Part shown: in pieces, positions 1 to 11,957 of the stretch
Layout: every line of letters starts with the position of its first letter
Position numbering within the stretch: position 1 is the stretch's first letter
Source: Centroberyx gerrardi
Taxonomy: Eukaryota > Chordata > Actinopteri > Beryciformes > Berycidae
Length of the DNA stretch: 64,000 nucleotides
Assembly (NCBI RefSeq): GCF_048128805.1
Contig: NC_136000.1
Coordinates: 11,186,354-11,250,353, forward strand
Reading direction: 5' to 3'
Notes under the pieces: model-generated
What the model was told of the DNA's origin: nothing
Databases searched by the model: none
What the model saw: only the letters and a program-made list of their open reading frames with translations
Program-made: the position numbers and the translations under genes

Positions 1-1041
1 CAGATTCCATACTGGACAGAAAGAGAAGGAGTGGTAACACCGGGAAGGCCGGCTATTCATTTAGAGACCTATGGGCTGGATGGAGTGTGTTAATATTAAT
101 GAATTCTGTTTCACATTCTGGCAATAACGTAGATGGAGACATTTCGAGTGCAGACACTTGCCAGGCATGGCAAACAGACTGACATTTGTGTGTGTGTGTT
201 CACTTCCTACGGAGGGGAAATGCCTTTGAGAGGAACAAGAACATTTGATTCTGGGAGACGGAAATTCACACTGTTTTGGAAAATGACGACGCTGGTGTAG
301 ATGTGAGGAGAAGGGTGGGGGAAAATGGAAAATGGATTCAGAGTCTGACGAAAATGTTTCCAACTTACCAGAGGAAATCAAATCCCTTCTCTCCTCCTCC
401 CTAGCTGGTTCTCTTTTTCCTCTCTTCTCTGGTTTTCCTCAATCTGGGAAAAAAAAAAAAGGAAGAAAAGGACATTAGTATTCATATTGTAGATTTTTCT
501 CCTCCCCCCTCCATGGAAACAACCAGGACTTTAAACCAACCAGATAGGAAAATCCACTCTTTCTTAATAAGGTTTCCTGGGGAGAAAGTTTTGCACCGCT
601 ATGCACATTTTCTGACACCCAGTTCTTCAATTTGACTTCACAATGGGCATACTCCTCTATGTCTGGTATTTCTATAATCTGCTAAAGTCCTTTTCACATC
701 AGACGCCTCCTACCCTGTCACAGCCACAGAACAGATTACACACCAGGATGTTCCTCCATGAAATCTCTCGTTCTCATCTCTGGATGATCTTATGAAAGGA
801 GGTATTTTTCATGCATAATCTTCCATAAGTCTGTTGACTCCGGTGAAATGTACTTGAAAAACGCTTCCGACGGCGCCAAGTTTGCGGGGGTGAAAACAAA
901 GCAAACATCCAAGCAACGTAAAGCAAAGTGTGTGTGTGTACATGGATTTTCAGAGGCAGGAGTGTGTAATCCAAACTGATAGAAGGGACACAAGCGCCCG
1001 TGGCTGAGAGCTGGAGGGAGAGAGTGCATTAATGGCACATA

Positions 1042-1408
1042 TCTTCTCCTCCTCTCCTCTTCCTCTCCTCTCCCCTCCCTTCCTCTCCTCTCCTCCCCTC
1101 TCCTCTTCCTTCCTCCTCACTCCTATCCTTTGCTGTTTTTTTTCTCTCCTCTCACCTTGTCCCTTCTTCTCTCTTCTCCTTTTCTCTCTGCTTCTCTGTT
1201 CACTTCCTCTCCTCGCATCACCTCTCCTCTTCTCTCTTTTACTCTCCTAGCCTGCTTTCTCTCCTCCTTTTCTTTCCTGCTCACTCCTCTCCCCTCCCCT
1301 TCTCTCCTCTCCTGACCTCTCTTCTCCTCTCCTCTCCTCTCCCCTCCTCTCGTCTCTTCTCTTCTCTCCTATCCTGCCCTCTCCTCTCCTCTCCTCCCCT
1401 CCTCTCCT
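1042..1408. repeat. Long polypyrimidine tract, CTCTCC-type repeat
   Basis: About 370 bp consist almost only of C and T on the plus strand, in irregular CTCTCC/CTCCT units with few purine interruptions. The ORFs across it on both strands are artefacts of the repeat. Confidence 0.9.
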
Positions 1409-3280
1409 GGCTTGATGGGATGTCTGCCAGGGGAAATGTGTTACATGAATGAATGGTGGTTTGTGCCTCGAGGGCTCTAGTGCAAAGAACAGTGTCACAG
1501 TGAACAGTGAGACACCCACTGGAATCGATGGGCAAAATGATTGAAGAAGCCAATCCAATTTACTTCTAGCAAAGGCTTATCGACTTCAGTGGCTGCTCTA
1601 AATAAAAGTGTGGGAGAGATCCCATCGAGATGTGCCACCGTTTCCACTCAGTTAAATATGAACACTGTTTTCCACACCACTGAACAGATACAGTCGGGAA
1701 CTATAGGTTTACATTAGTTCTGTTTCATACAATAACAGATGTGGTTTTCAGATGTTTTCTCTCAAGGCGACCATTTCTTTCCTCACCATTTAACACTGAT
1801 TTTGCAGGCTTTGTCTCCTGTAGGCTTGTCTAAAAACATTTACAGTGATTCTATACTGTTCTGCTCCCGCTAACCTGCAGTATTTTATTCACCCTTTTGC
1901 ACGATTCAGGGATTTAGAAAGGCTTGGCAACGTACCACAGCCAATAACATAATGCTTCCTAGAGGAGAAAACATGGATCTTCCCACAACCCAGACTTTGA
2001 AAGGATCCTGACCCAGATTTTGAAAACCACTGACACACAGGCTATTCTTTCATTTCACATTCTATTACTGTAATGCTGACACCATGATACCATCTAGGCA
2101 CAGAACTACACTTACGGCACCATCTTGTTTAGCTCTTGCAATAGGACCTTTGGCCCCACTCATACATTTTTCTGCCTGCTAGTGGATTGGGCTCCTAATT
2201 TTTTACTTCATTGCGCTTTACTACCGCTGCAACAGCCATGAAACACCTGACTGAAGCAGAGATCTATGAATAAAACACGACAACAAATGACCTTTCCATA
2301 TCCTGTTTGAATGAACTGAAGGCTGATCCCATCAAAAGCCGCCTCCCCCTGTGACACACAGCCAGCCAGTCAGCAAGCCATTGCTCCCATCCCACCTCTG
2401 GCCTTAGACACCGCAGAGCAAAGCCGAGCTCAGTCCGGCCCGGCTGCCATGGTGATAAGAAGAGGGACGGAGAGCCGAGACTGAAATAGCCTGAGACAGG
2501 ACGCCGAGAGTGGGCAGGGAGCAGGACTACAAAACACCTCACAGCAAGAGACACACAATGCCCCTTAATGCCTCAGGGAGCGTCCTCGTGCCACGAGCCC
2601 TCGCACACAAAAACACCTATAGCTCGATGAAACTTTAATGGACGCATTGAAAATAATACAGGAAATAATTACAAGAAAAAGAATGGATTAGAGATAACAC
2701 AACAAATAGATAAAGGCACTGTATGTGTCTTTGTCATTCTAAAATGTAATTATTGGCTTGAAAAGATAGATTTGAAGGTTAGCAGTTGTTTGCAGTTGAC
2801 AGTCTTGTCATATGTATAAGCTCACACACTCGGTGCAAAAAAGTCCATTGTAACAAGTCATTTAAACTTGTATTCAGTCTTAAAATATTTTTGTATGAAC
2901 AAGGGTAAAAATCTGCCACTAAGGAGAGATAGTTTTACTTCTCTCCAATGCAGTTTCACAATTTTCTGTGACAATATCTTGAAATAAGGTCGAAACACTG
3001 CACGTGTCACTTGATTCAAGAAAATACAAAAAGCCCAGTCTACCAGCCTTCCTTCGGCGCTCAATTATCTGATGCACGCCATGCTATCATCCCCAAAAGT
3101 ACAGTGCAAATATGACACAGGTGCATGCTTATCTTGGGGGCAGACTGAAAGAATGAAGTGAGATGTCCACAGGTTGAACAAGCAAGGCTCACCGCAGTGC
3201 AGACAAGGCAAGGCAGCGAGGTGTCACACGCTTCTCTAATGAGAGCCTGTTGGTTTTCTCCTCCAGGCTGTGTTGTGTTT

Positions 3281-3285
<5 letters not shown>

Positions 3286-3311
<26 letters not shown>

Positions 3312-3330
3312 GGTGTGTGTGTGTGTGTGT
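3286..3330. repeat. (GT)n microsatellite
   Basis: A run of GT with one GG interruption at about 3311. Confidence 0.9.
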
Positions 3331-4000
3331 CCTCTGACTGAGGAAGAGGGCTCAGGGAGCAAAGCATCAGCACAGCAGCCTGTGGGTTTAATTTTAGACT
3401 CCTGCCTAATGAGAGGCAGAGCGTGGCTGTGGACGATACCACTGTCCCAATGAAGCATCATTACTGCCAAAGAGGGGAGAAATAATTAGAGCCGGAACAC
3501 ACTCTTTCCCTATGATGAATTTACATTAGGGGACACGGCTCCAGAGACAGAGCTGCGTGCTTCCGCCATCACATTGAAGATGAGTTGAGATTCAGCAGAA
3601 TAAACATGACATGTGGATATGCTGGTGGTGAAAAAATGCAGACTATCCAGAAAATTTTAATAACATAGGGTGAAACAAGCCGCTAATGGACATCTCACTG
3701 CAGAAAAAGTCTACTCTAATTTTTACCACACTGCAAGAAATAGCCTCACGCTAAAAGCCAGCAACCTGTCAGTGCATCACAGGTTGTACTTTCTTCACAA
3801 CAGCTGACTATGGCCTAAGATACCCAGTAACCCAAGAGAGTATACATCACCTTTATCTCTGTATCTGTCAGCAAGAACAAATTCCCTCAGTGTGAGAGCA
3901 TAGCTCAGTTCTCATATTCCCAGTGGCTGTGTATTCCTCGATGTGCCTGGTGTGACTGAGTGACAGTGAGAGAGAGAGGGGCTGATTCAGTCACAAAAAC

Positions 4001-4107
4001 ACCCCCCCCCCCCCCCCCTCCCCACCATCCCCCCCAACACACCCACAACCCCTCCTCCCCTCCTCCCCCGGCCCTCCCCTGACCCTCCCTCCCTCTCCCT
4101 GCCTCTC
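4001..4107. repeat. Poly-C and C-rich tract
   Basis: Seventeen consecutive C residues (4002-4018) are followed by about 90 bp of C-rich sequence with CCCTCC words. The minus strand has several G runs able to form quadruplexes. Confidence 0.85.
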
Positions 4108-5669
4108 ACAGTGGGATTAAAACAACCTTTTGTCTTTCTACAATAGGGGTTAAACATTTCCTGGTATCAGATGAACGCTACCAGAATCCACAAAGTTACC
4201 GGGTGGTTCAGACCCATTTCTACAGAAGCACTCAATATTCGAGATGGTTTTTGTGTTTCCTTCGTATGTGTCAGACGCAACTGCCAGCAAAGTGAAGAGA
4301 TGACAGAGCATAACATCCTGCAAAATGTATTGAGCTGTGCATAAAAGCAAAATCGACATAATTGCATGTTAAATCAGATGGCACACAATTTGCTTTAAAA
4401 TAGCTGTCAGCTCAACTGATTGTGCTTAAGTCAATTCAGCTCAAAGCTTTCTAGTGGTTCAATAGAGGGTGGAGGTGTAGTGGCACCAGCAAAATTAAGC
4501 AAATGAAAGGAAAAAGCCTCAAGGCACAACCTATGGACTTCCTTTCCCATCCTGTGAGAAGCCTGAGAGAAAGCGTTCACCTACACTCAACAGATGTCCC
4601 ATGCAATCCAATCTAGCTGACTTAGTGAGGGGAAGCTTATTTATTGCCGACTCCTAACCGGTATTATTGCTACCCGTTTAAAAGAATAGATTTGAAAAAG
4701 GCCTTTTGACGTCCGTTAGCTATGGTTGCGGTGGGCAACAATGGCAGGAGCTATCCCTTTGAAAGAGTCACTATTCTCTAGCCCCGGCCCTGAATAATGC
4801 TCCTCTCACTACAAAAGCACAGAAAATGTAACATAATCTCTCTCAAAGCACATTGTCCATCACACAGAACAATGATTCAGGCTCTGGACAACCAGCATCC
4901 AAAAAAAGTTTTTTTTTCACAGCTTTCTCTCAATTGTTTCCAGTGGTTTAGAGTTCCTTGTGAGTTTGGGAATAGCCACTTAATATTTCTATAAAGGCAT
5001 ATGAATTCTGTCTATACCAATGGGACATACCCAATGGCTTCATTACATGGTCATTGTTGCATGCTACTGCTAGTATTTAATTTCCACTCAATTACCGTGA
5101 TGAAACCATCAGCCTACAGAATGCCAAAGCTTCATTGGTGGTCAGGAGACCTGAAACCTACGCACTGGAATTCCACCTTAATACACTAATAAATGGCTCG
5201 AGTAGCTTGACAACGATTTCTATATAAACATAATTCAGCACGTTAAGCTTTCTCAGCATCTAGCGTCACTGCATGGGAGCCCATTAATTTAAAAAATGTA
5301 TCATAAATAAAAGCATTCACTGTGGCAGACATCTTTCAGAGAGATGATGGATAGTGGCGAGGTATATGGATTATGCTATGAAATGAATGAAAGGGCCATA
5401 TTTCATTGAGTGAGGGGCGTGATTGACCAAGTCTAATGGGCATTATTTCTGCACACTGACTCTGTTGAGGAGAGACACTGGGCGATCCCCGCCGGCCCAT
5501 TGGTCCTTCAGACTCACACTGGGATAGGACCGGCGCCCTCCCTGCTCTTTGTCACGACACCAATAGAAGAACAATATTTCAATGGCAACTGCATATTTCA
5601 ATGGCAACTTTTAACAGAACAAAGTTCAAGCTGTAGTCTAGACCAAGCCCTCCTAACTAGAACGGCACG

Positions 5670-5670
<1 letters not shown>

Positions 5671-5712
<42 letters not shown>
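5671..5712. repeat. (TG)21 microsatellite
   Basis: An uninterrupted TG run. Confidence 0.95.
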
Positions 5713-5714
<2 letters not shown>

Positions 5715-6319
5715 TGACTGTGTATGTGTGTAAACGCACATGCATGTTCCTATCAGTGGGTGTGCATGCAGAGGACTCCTTTGGAGTTTCCTATTCACAA
5801 ATTTGAATGGGAGTGAAATATGATTGGCCCGGGGAGAGAATGAGGGGCTGGGTTCACAAGGCTATCAAGGCAGGGTGGGGGACACTTGTGAAATACTTCA
5901 CCGCTGTCAATGACAGAATGAAAGGACAAGTATGGAATGATTTAGGGCTCTCAAGTTTACTCACTGCAGAGGAATGGCGAATTCATAAAACTAATTTTCT
6001 ACAATTTTCTCTATTAACAGTGAGGCGTCGTCTTCCAGAGGATTCACCCAGCAAGACTATCATCATATCACAAGGTATCTGGTCAACAAATACAAATAAC
6101 AAATTCAGGCGAAGGAATGTCACATTTGCAAAAACGCGCATTTTGCGTCAAGCAGCATTGATGACACAGGCATCTGATTCAGCTGGGGGACAATGAGGAA
6201 AACAAAGAGGCCGGCTTCTTAAGGGAATTTACATGAATTACAGCAAGAGGCCCATAGGGACGGCCGCGACCTCTCCTCGGCTTTTTGAAACCAAACAAGA
6301 CCCTGATCCCGCCCATGAA

Positions 6320-6326
6320 CACAAAC

Positions 6327-6365
<39 letters not shown>

Positions 6366-6450
6366 AAGGCTTGCAAAAACGCACACACACACAAGTAGAC
6401 ACAGGCAGTCGTAACTACACACACACGCAAACACACACACGCATAGACAC
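6320..6450. repeat. (AC)n-rich block
   Basis: A pure AC run lies at 6331-6362. Interrupted ACACGC and ACAAAC words follow to about 6450. Confidence 0.9.
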
Positions 6451-7245
6451 ACTGATAAAGAATGATGTGACTGGTTTCCATGGTGCCATGAGGCTCACTG
6501 ACAGGGCTGAAGTGTTAACATGCTCACACACAACAGAGAGGGAGATGGAGAGAAAAAAGAAAGGGACAGAGGGAGAGAAAGAGACAGAGGGAGCGCAGTA
6601 AAACACAAAGAAGATGTAGAATAGGGGAGATTTACCACACACAGGCAGCAGACCTTCCCTGAGGTTAAGGACCTGTATTGTCCTGTATCGTATTTCTCTT
6701 CAGCTCAAACACCCTCGCTAACACAATTCAAACACACACTACTCCAGCTAACCAGTGGCCACTGCAACATGCTGCAAGGATTTTTTTTTTTCCATAACTG
6801 TCGACAGTGTCAGTTCTCTGCTTATTATCAAGGATATGCAAATTGGCAGCACACTACCAACATCACTGCTTTGTAACCAATTGAAACAGGAATCCCTCCC
6901 TTGGCTAGCCAACAAAACATTGTTAGCTTACCATGTACGAGCCAATGACTTTGAGTGACTTGCCAACAAAAGCCATACAGTATGTGGCAATATGGCAACC
7001 ATTCATGTGGTAATGAAATGGGAGAGGAAAGAGCACAGCCTTGCTTGATACAGTATATGGAGAGAGAGCACCAGCTGAAGACACGGGGGGAGGTGGAAGG
7101 GATCCAAGTCTTTTCTGCAGCATCGCACAGAGCGAAGAGGGAGAGGCCCGCTGTGCAGGTCCCCCTCTCTATATGCTCCATACTGCCACCAATAAGAAGA
7201 TCATCCTCAGTCCAGTAAGCAGTGAGCACACACACAGACGTAAAC

Positions 7246-7268
7246 AAACACACACACACACACACACA
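7246..7268. repeat. Short (AC)n microsatellite
   Basis: About 11 AC units, with AC-rich flanks on both sides. Confidence 0.85.
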
Positions 7269-7960
7269 GGCACACGCACGCACGGACACACAACCTCTCG
7301 CTCTCTCAGTATGTATATGTGTGCTGATCCATGCGTCCATATGTGTCCACAGAAGGTGTATGCATGTGTGCGCCTCCTTTGCTTCCCCACCAGGACCAAT
7401 TTTCCTCCGCCGTCTGTGTGAGAGTGTGCGATCGATGCTGCATGCGGCGCGTCATCCAGGCTGTTCATTACTGTTGGCAGGACTAAACACAAACAACCTT
7501 CCCCACCTTTAACTAACCACCAGCACAGATTATACACCGGCCTTGGCTGGATGAATGGATGGCAGTTTCATTTAACATTGTGCTCTATTGTAATATGGTG
7601 TTATGGAGTTACACTTTGAATTTCCCAATGCCCTTGCACTCTGCAGATCTTGAGTTTGATCCTCTACTGTCATTCCTAATTTACATTTCATTAGGTCGCT
7701 CGCTGGCTGATTCATTCTTCATTAGCAAACCACAACAACAGCTGAAGGAGCATAGCTTGGTGCATCTAGAAGAGAGCAGCCATCTTTGAAGTGCATGTTT
7801 GTGCCAGCAGGAGGGGAATGAGATTTCTTTTCTTCTCTCCTTCTTCTGCTCGTCTTCCTCACCCACGCTGTGTCCAGCTCTCACACCACCTGTCTGCTCA
7901 CCACGCTCCCCCCGCCTCCCAGGAGCATACAAGCACGCATGTACAGTATATTGCATATGT

Positions 7961-8024
7961 ACGCACACACACACACACAGACATACACACAAAACACACA
8001 CTTGCACACATACACACACACAGA
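7961..8024. repeat. Interrupted (AC)n microsatellite
   Basis: AC runs are broken by ATAC and AAAC words. Confidence 0.85.
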
Positions 8025-8905
8025 GTAAATGTGTACAAAATGTAAAGTGACATACTAGTGCTCTCAGGCATCCAGTGAAAAAAGCACAATACTCAAGCAC
8101 AGAAATCAAGCATGACTATCAATAGATGTATATGTGAGCATGTGTGTGCGTACGCAAGTGTGTATCTGTCTGTGTATGTATGCATGTGTGTGCAGTGTAT
8201 CACCATATCTGCAGCATCCTAATGAATGTCTCATGTTTTGGAATATGCAACCTTCCTCACCCTGGGATTGGATCAGTATGCCTATCAGTATATAATGAAT
8301 GCGCAGAGACAGGTAAGAGGGTTTTTACTTTTCTACAGCCTGAATAACGAGGCTCACTTCAAACACAACAACTACAACCCACTTCTGAGATAAAACAGAT
8401 GGCAACACAAATGCCAGGAGAAATACCCTGAACCACCTGCATCGCAGCAAAGGCATCAGATTTAGCACATCTCTGTTTTCAGCCATCAGTCTAATTTAAC
8501 AGCCTGAGAGTTTTCACAGACTGCTAAATATGGGCTTTTTTGCCGATGTTATTGAGGCCGATTCAAACCCGTAATCAAAAACCGAGAATCTGATCTTTTG
8601 CCTCCTTCTCCTCTTTTGATGTGAAATCCATATTGCGCTCCGGATGAGTCAACAGCCAAAAATAAGGCCCAGTAAAAAGATCAACTTCTGCTCACTCTCC
8701 CAGTGCATACACTTCTGACAGATGTATTCATATGAAATACCCAGCTTTGAAACAGGCGAAACAAGCCACATAGAGCCAGCAGGGTTGGGAGTATCAGCTG
8801 ATGATAGTGAAGTGGTGTGATGTTGTGAGTTGGAGAGGTGTGCTGAGCCAGTGGTGAAGGAGACTGAGCGCCGAAGGGTTTAATCAGCCTGACTGCAGCA
8901 GACTG

Positions 8906-8917
8906 ACACACACACAT

Positions 8918-8957
<40 letters not shown>
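8906..8957. repeat. (CA)n microsatellite
   Basis: A CA run with one ATG interruption, with a pure core at 8919-8957. Confidence 0.95.
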
Positions 8958-8959
<2 letters not shown>

Positions 8960-9131
8960 ACCAGGTTCCTGCAGGTGGCGAGAGATAAAAATACAGAGGG
9001 GGAGAGACGGAGAGATGTGAAATATAAGAGAGAAAGAAGGTATGCCAACAGGGATGAGAAATGGCAGGAGCAAATGAGAGGAGAAGAAGAGAAAGGCCAG
9101 TGAGGGTGTGGGAGCGTTGGCTACTTAGCTG

Positions 9132-9167
9132 GTGTGTGTGTGTGTGCGTATGCGTGTGCGTGTGCGT

Positions 9168-9198
<31 letters not shown>

Positions 9199-9199
9199 C
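9132..9199. repeat. (TG)n / (TGTGCG)n compound microsatellite
   Basis: A TG run contains five CG-bearing hexamer units (GTGTGC type) in its middle. Confidence 0.9.
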
Positions 9200-9200
9200 G

Positions 9201-9256
9201 TCAAGTCAAGTCAAGTCAATTTATAAAGCCCTTTATCACAAGTGTGTCTCAAAGGG
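9201..9256 (+). repeat. Fragment of an interspersed fish repeat embedded in a (TG)n tract
   Basis: The segment begins with a triplicated TCAAG word and continues as TCAATTTATAAAGCCC, then CTTTATCACAAG. It is flanked on both sides by TG repeats. The same opening words occur at about 63836, so this is probably the tail of a dispersed element. Confidence 0.45.
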
Positions 9257-9330
9257 TGTGTGTGTGTGTGTGTGTGTGGTTATGTATATGAGTACATCCC
9301 TGCAATGTGAGTCTCCTGCAACTCTGTGTG

Positions 9331-9334
<4 letters not shown>

Positions 9335-9376
<42 letters not shown>
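9335..9376. repeat. (TG)21 microsatellite
   Basis: An uninterrupted TG run. A shorter one lies at 9256-9278. Confidence 0.95.
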
Positions 9377-9378
<2 letters not shown>

Positions 9379-9765
9379 ACGTACATGTGCACTGCTCTGC
9401 GTTCTCTACTGTGTGCCCAGAAAGATGAGAGTCTGTGTGGAGACTGGCTTTGCTCTGCCTCCATTTCTCTCTCGCCCAGTGGAGGGAAACCACGCAGTCC
9501 TGGCAGACAGGGAGTCACTGCCGGCCCTCTGAGGACCACTCTATCCCTCCCTCTATCCCTCCTTCTGCCTCTCCCTCTCCTCCTCTCCTCCTCTCTTTTC
9601 CTTTATCCACCTCGCATTCCTCCCTTCTTCTCGGGCTCCACGCTCCCTGGTGCAGGTGACAGCACAGGGACAACGGGATGATATCATCCGTTGGCTTCTC
9701 GCAGCTTGTCTGCATGCTGCACAATAACAGACTGCTGCAGCTCAAGTGTGGCAGATCGTGAAGTT

Positions 9766-9768
<3 letters not shown>

Positions 9769-9820
<52 letters not shown>

Positions 9821-9989
9821 GAGAGGGAGAGAGAGAGAGATGGGGAGAGAGGGGCACAGACATAGAAACAATGAGGAGAGAGAAAGAGAAACAAATTGTA
9901 CCAATAAACAGAGAGACAGAGAGAGTGTGTGTGAGAGAGAGAGAGAGAGAGAGGGAGAGTAAGAGAGAGAGAGAGAGAGAGAGAGAGAA
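9769..9989. repeat. Purine-rich (GA)n compound tract
   Basis: Two GA runs (9769-9840 and 9931-9989) are joined by purine-rich GAGACAGA-type sequence. The open frames on both strands here are repeat artefacts. Confidence 0.9.
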
Positions 9990-11901
9990 GGAAGAGAAAG
10001 AGACACAGTTTCCCATGTTGGTATCAGTGTCTCTGTGTGTGTGAACACTGTTGTGGCCATGTGTGTGTATACCATGCAGAGCACCCTGAGCCGATGTATT
10101 TACTTACAGCTGAATCTGCGTGGGCAGCAGTGAAGGCTGTGTGCTATTTCAATCAAGAGTCAAGCCTTGCGCCGTTTAATTACAGCAGAGGGCCTTCCTT
10201 GTCCCTGACCACGTTTCAGACACGTACAAACACACACACAAACACAGACAGCAAACAGCACACGGCGCACCTGCCATGGGGCAGATTGGATTTACACTGC
10301 ATCAATAATTCACCCACACACATATCCCCTAAGCAGACACACACAAAAACACACAATGACACACACACACAGGTTGCCTTTGAGTAACCGATAGCATTTA
10401 ACTGGAGGCAGTGGTCACAGACTGTAGAAACACACAGTGGCACCAAGGGAACCGGGCTTCCACCATGAGGGAATAGCCGTGGTTAGAGGCTAACGCATTT
10501 CCCCGTTGACTGATCCTGCGTGATTACAACACAAATGGGCTCAGTTATAAAACCCATTACACACAATGAGAATAGTTGGTGGTGATTGTTGACGGAAAGC
10601 TGTCCTATTCTTAGAAAAACACCTGCATAAGACAACGTCCTTGGGCTTCCTATTCTCTAGATCCATCATTATACTTCATCTAAGACAGGTTGACTATGAG
10701 GCACACAATGGCTGTCGGAGAGAGGGGCTTTCATCTCCAAAACTACATTGTGCATGAGACGGCATTTCAGCTGCCCTCGTTTTTAAACAGCCAGCAAAAC
10801 ACACACGCAAATACAGAAATACAGAAACACAAACACAGAGAGAGAATACAGGATGCAAATGGGCCTCTGTTGTCGTTCTGTTATTTCACAATCAGTCATT
10901 ACCTTATCACATCTCAACTGTCTGATTAGATATGGCCAGGCTGTCTCGCTGCAGCATCTGTGCCCCATCTAGACTAATGGAATCCAGTTTTTATACATTC
11001 TCTTTGGGTAACAAGGCCTACGAGGAATTGTCTTCTAATTGAATGAGATGCTGCGGTGAGTGTAAATCAGACTGATACGGTACAAGCCCAAAATACACTG
11101 TTCTGTTACACTGCAAATGGCCTCTGAATTCAGCCGAACACTTAATGGATTCTGATGTTTTCCTATAAATGCCTTCGGACGAGCTTTAGCATTTACAGTG
11201 GAAAAGGCTCAGGTATTGATCAAGTGACCCATTAGCACTTTGAACCAGGCCTTTATTGGAAACACTTATAGTGGATTCCTTTAAAATGTTTTTAGAGAAT
11301 GGATCTGCTGCACTATTGGCATGTGATAATGCACTCATAGCGATACCGGCTTCCATTAGGCCAAAGCCTGTCGGAAAATCAGCAGTAATGCAAACATAAA
11401 CCGGAATGGTCAACCCAGGATGCGGCGCAGCCTTAATATTTGTACACTGTACTTTGTTCCAAGTGGATTCTGAAGATGGAAGCTTAATATTTTTTAAGTA
11501 ATTTATTCACTTCAATGTCAAGCACAGGAGGGGGCAGGAATTTTGAGGAGTTTGTAACAATTGGGCTTTTCTTTCCCCAAATCTGCATAATTATCGAGGT
11601 TAATTCAACGCAGAGCTTGTGCACCATTGTCTTTGAATGTGCCAGCCGCTGCTTAAATGAATAAATTAGTGACAAAACGAAGCTGACAGACAGGCTCTGA
11701 CTGAATGCGAGATGTCAGAGAAAGTGGCTCCTTGGATAAGAAGAAGCAGCGAGGGAAGCCTTTGCTTGATTTGCTGGAGAGACAACAGCCGCGCCATTTA
11801 AAAGCAGTCAAGCCTGAGTTTTCTCAGTGATACAGTTTCTCTGGTATCTGTGCTACATGCTTGGTTATTCACAGCCTAGAGGGAATACACACATCCTCCA
11901 C

Positions 11902-11905
<4 letters not shown>

Positions 11906-11950
<45 letters not shown>
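11906..11950. repeat. (GT)22 microsatellite
   Basis: An uninterrupted GT run. Confidence 0.95.

Positions 11951-11957
<7 letters not shown>

Larger units (their letters stand above)
1..10400. other. Noncoding, microsatellite-rich DNA (probable nrcam intron 1, distal part)
   Basis: I recognise no exon or gene here. The block holds many simple repeats, each listed separately, and between them unique-looking sequence. ORFs of 60-170 codons are built from CA, GT, CT or GA repeats or lack similarity to known proteins. Assignment to an nrcam intron is inference from gene order. Confidence 0.5.

Noticed and set aside
1247..1558. Minus-strand ORF rich in Glu/Arg
   Set aside because: It runs across the CTCTCC repeat and has no splice or start context; repeat artefact.
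5500..9681. Many ORFs with runs of Cys-Val or Thr-His
   Set aside because: They are direct readings of CA/TG microsatellites in various frames.
9691..10044. Open frames on both strands of about 106-117 codons
   Set aside because: They are translations of the (GA)n tract, giving Arg-Glu or Leu-Ser repeats; no gene.
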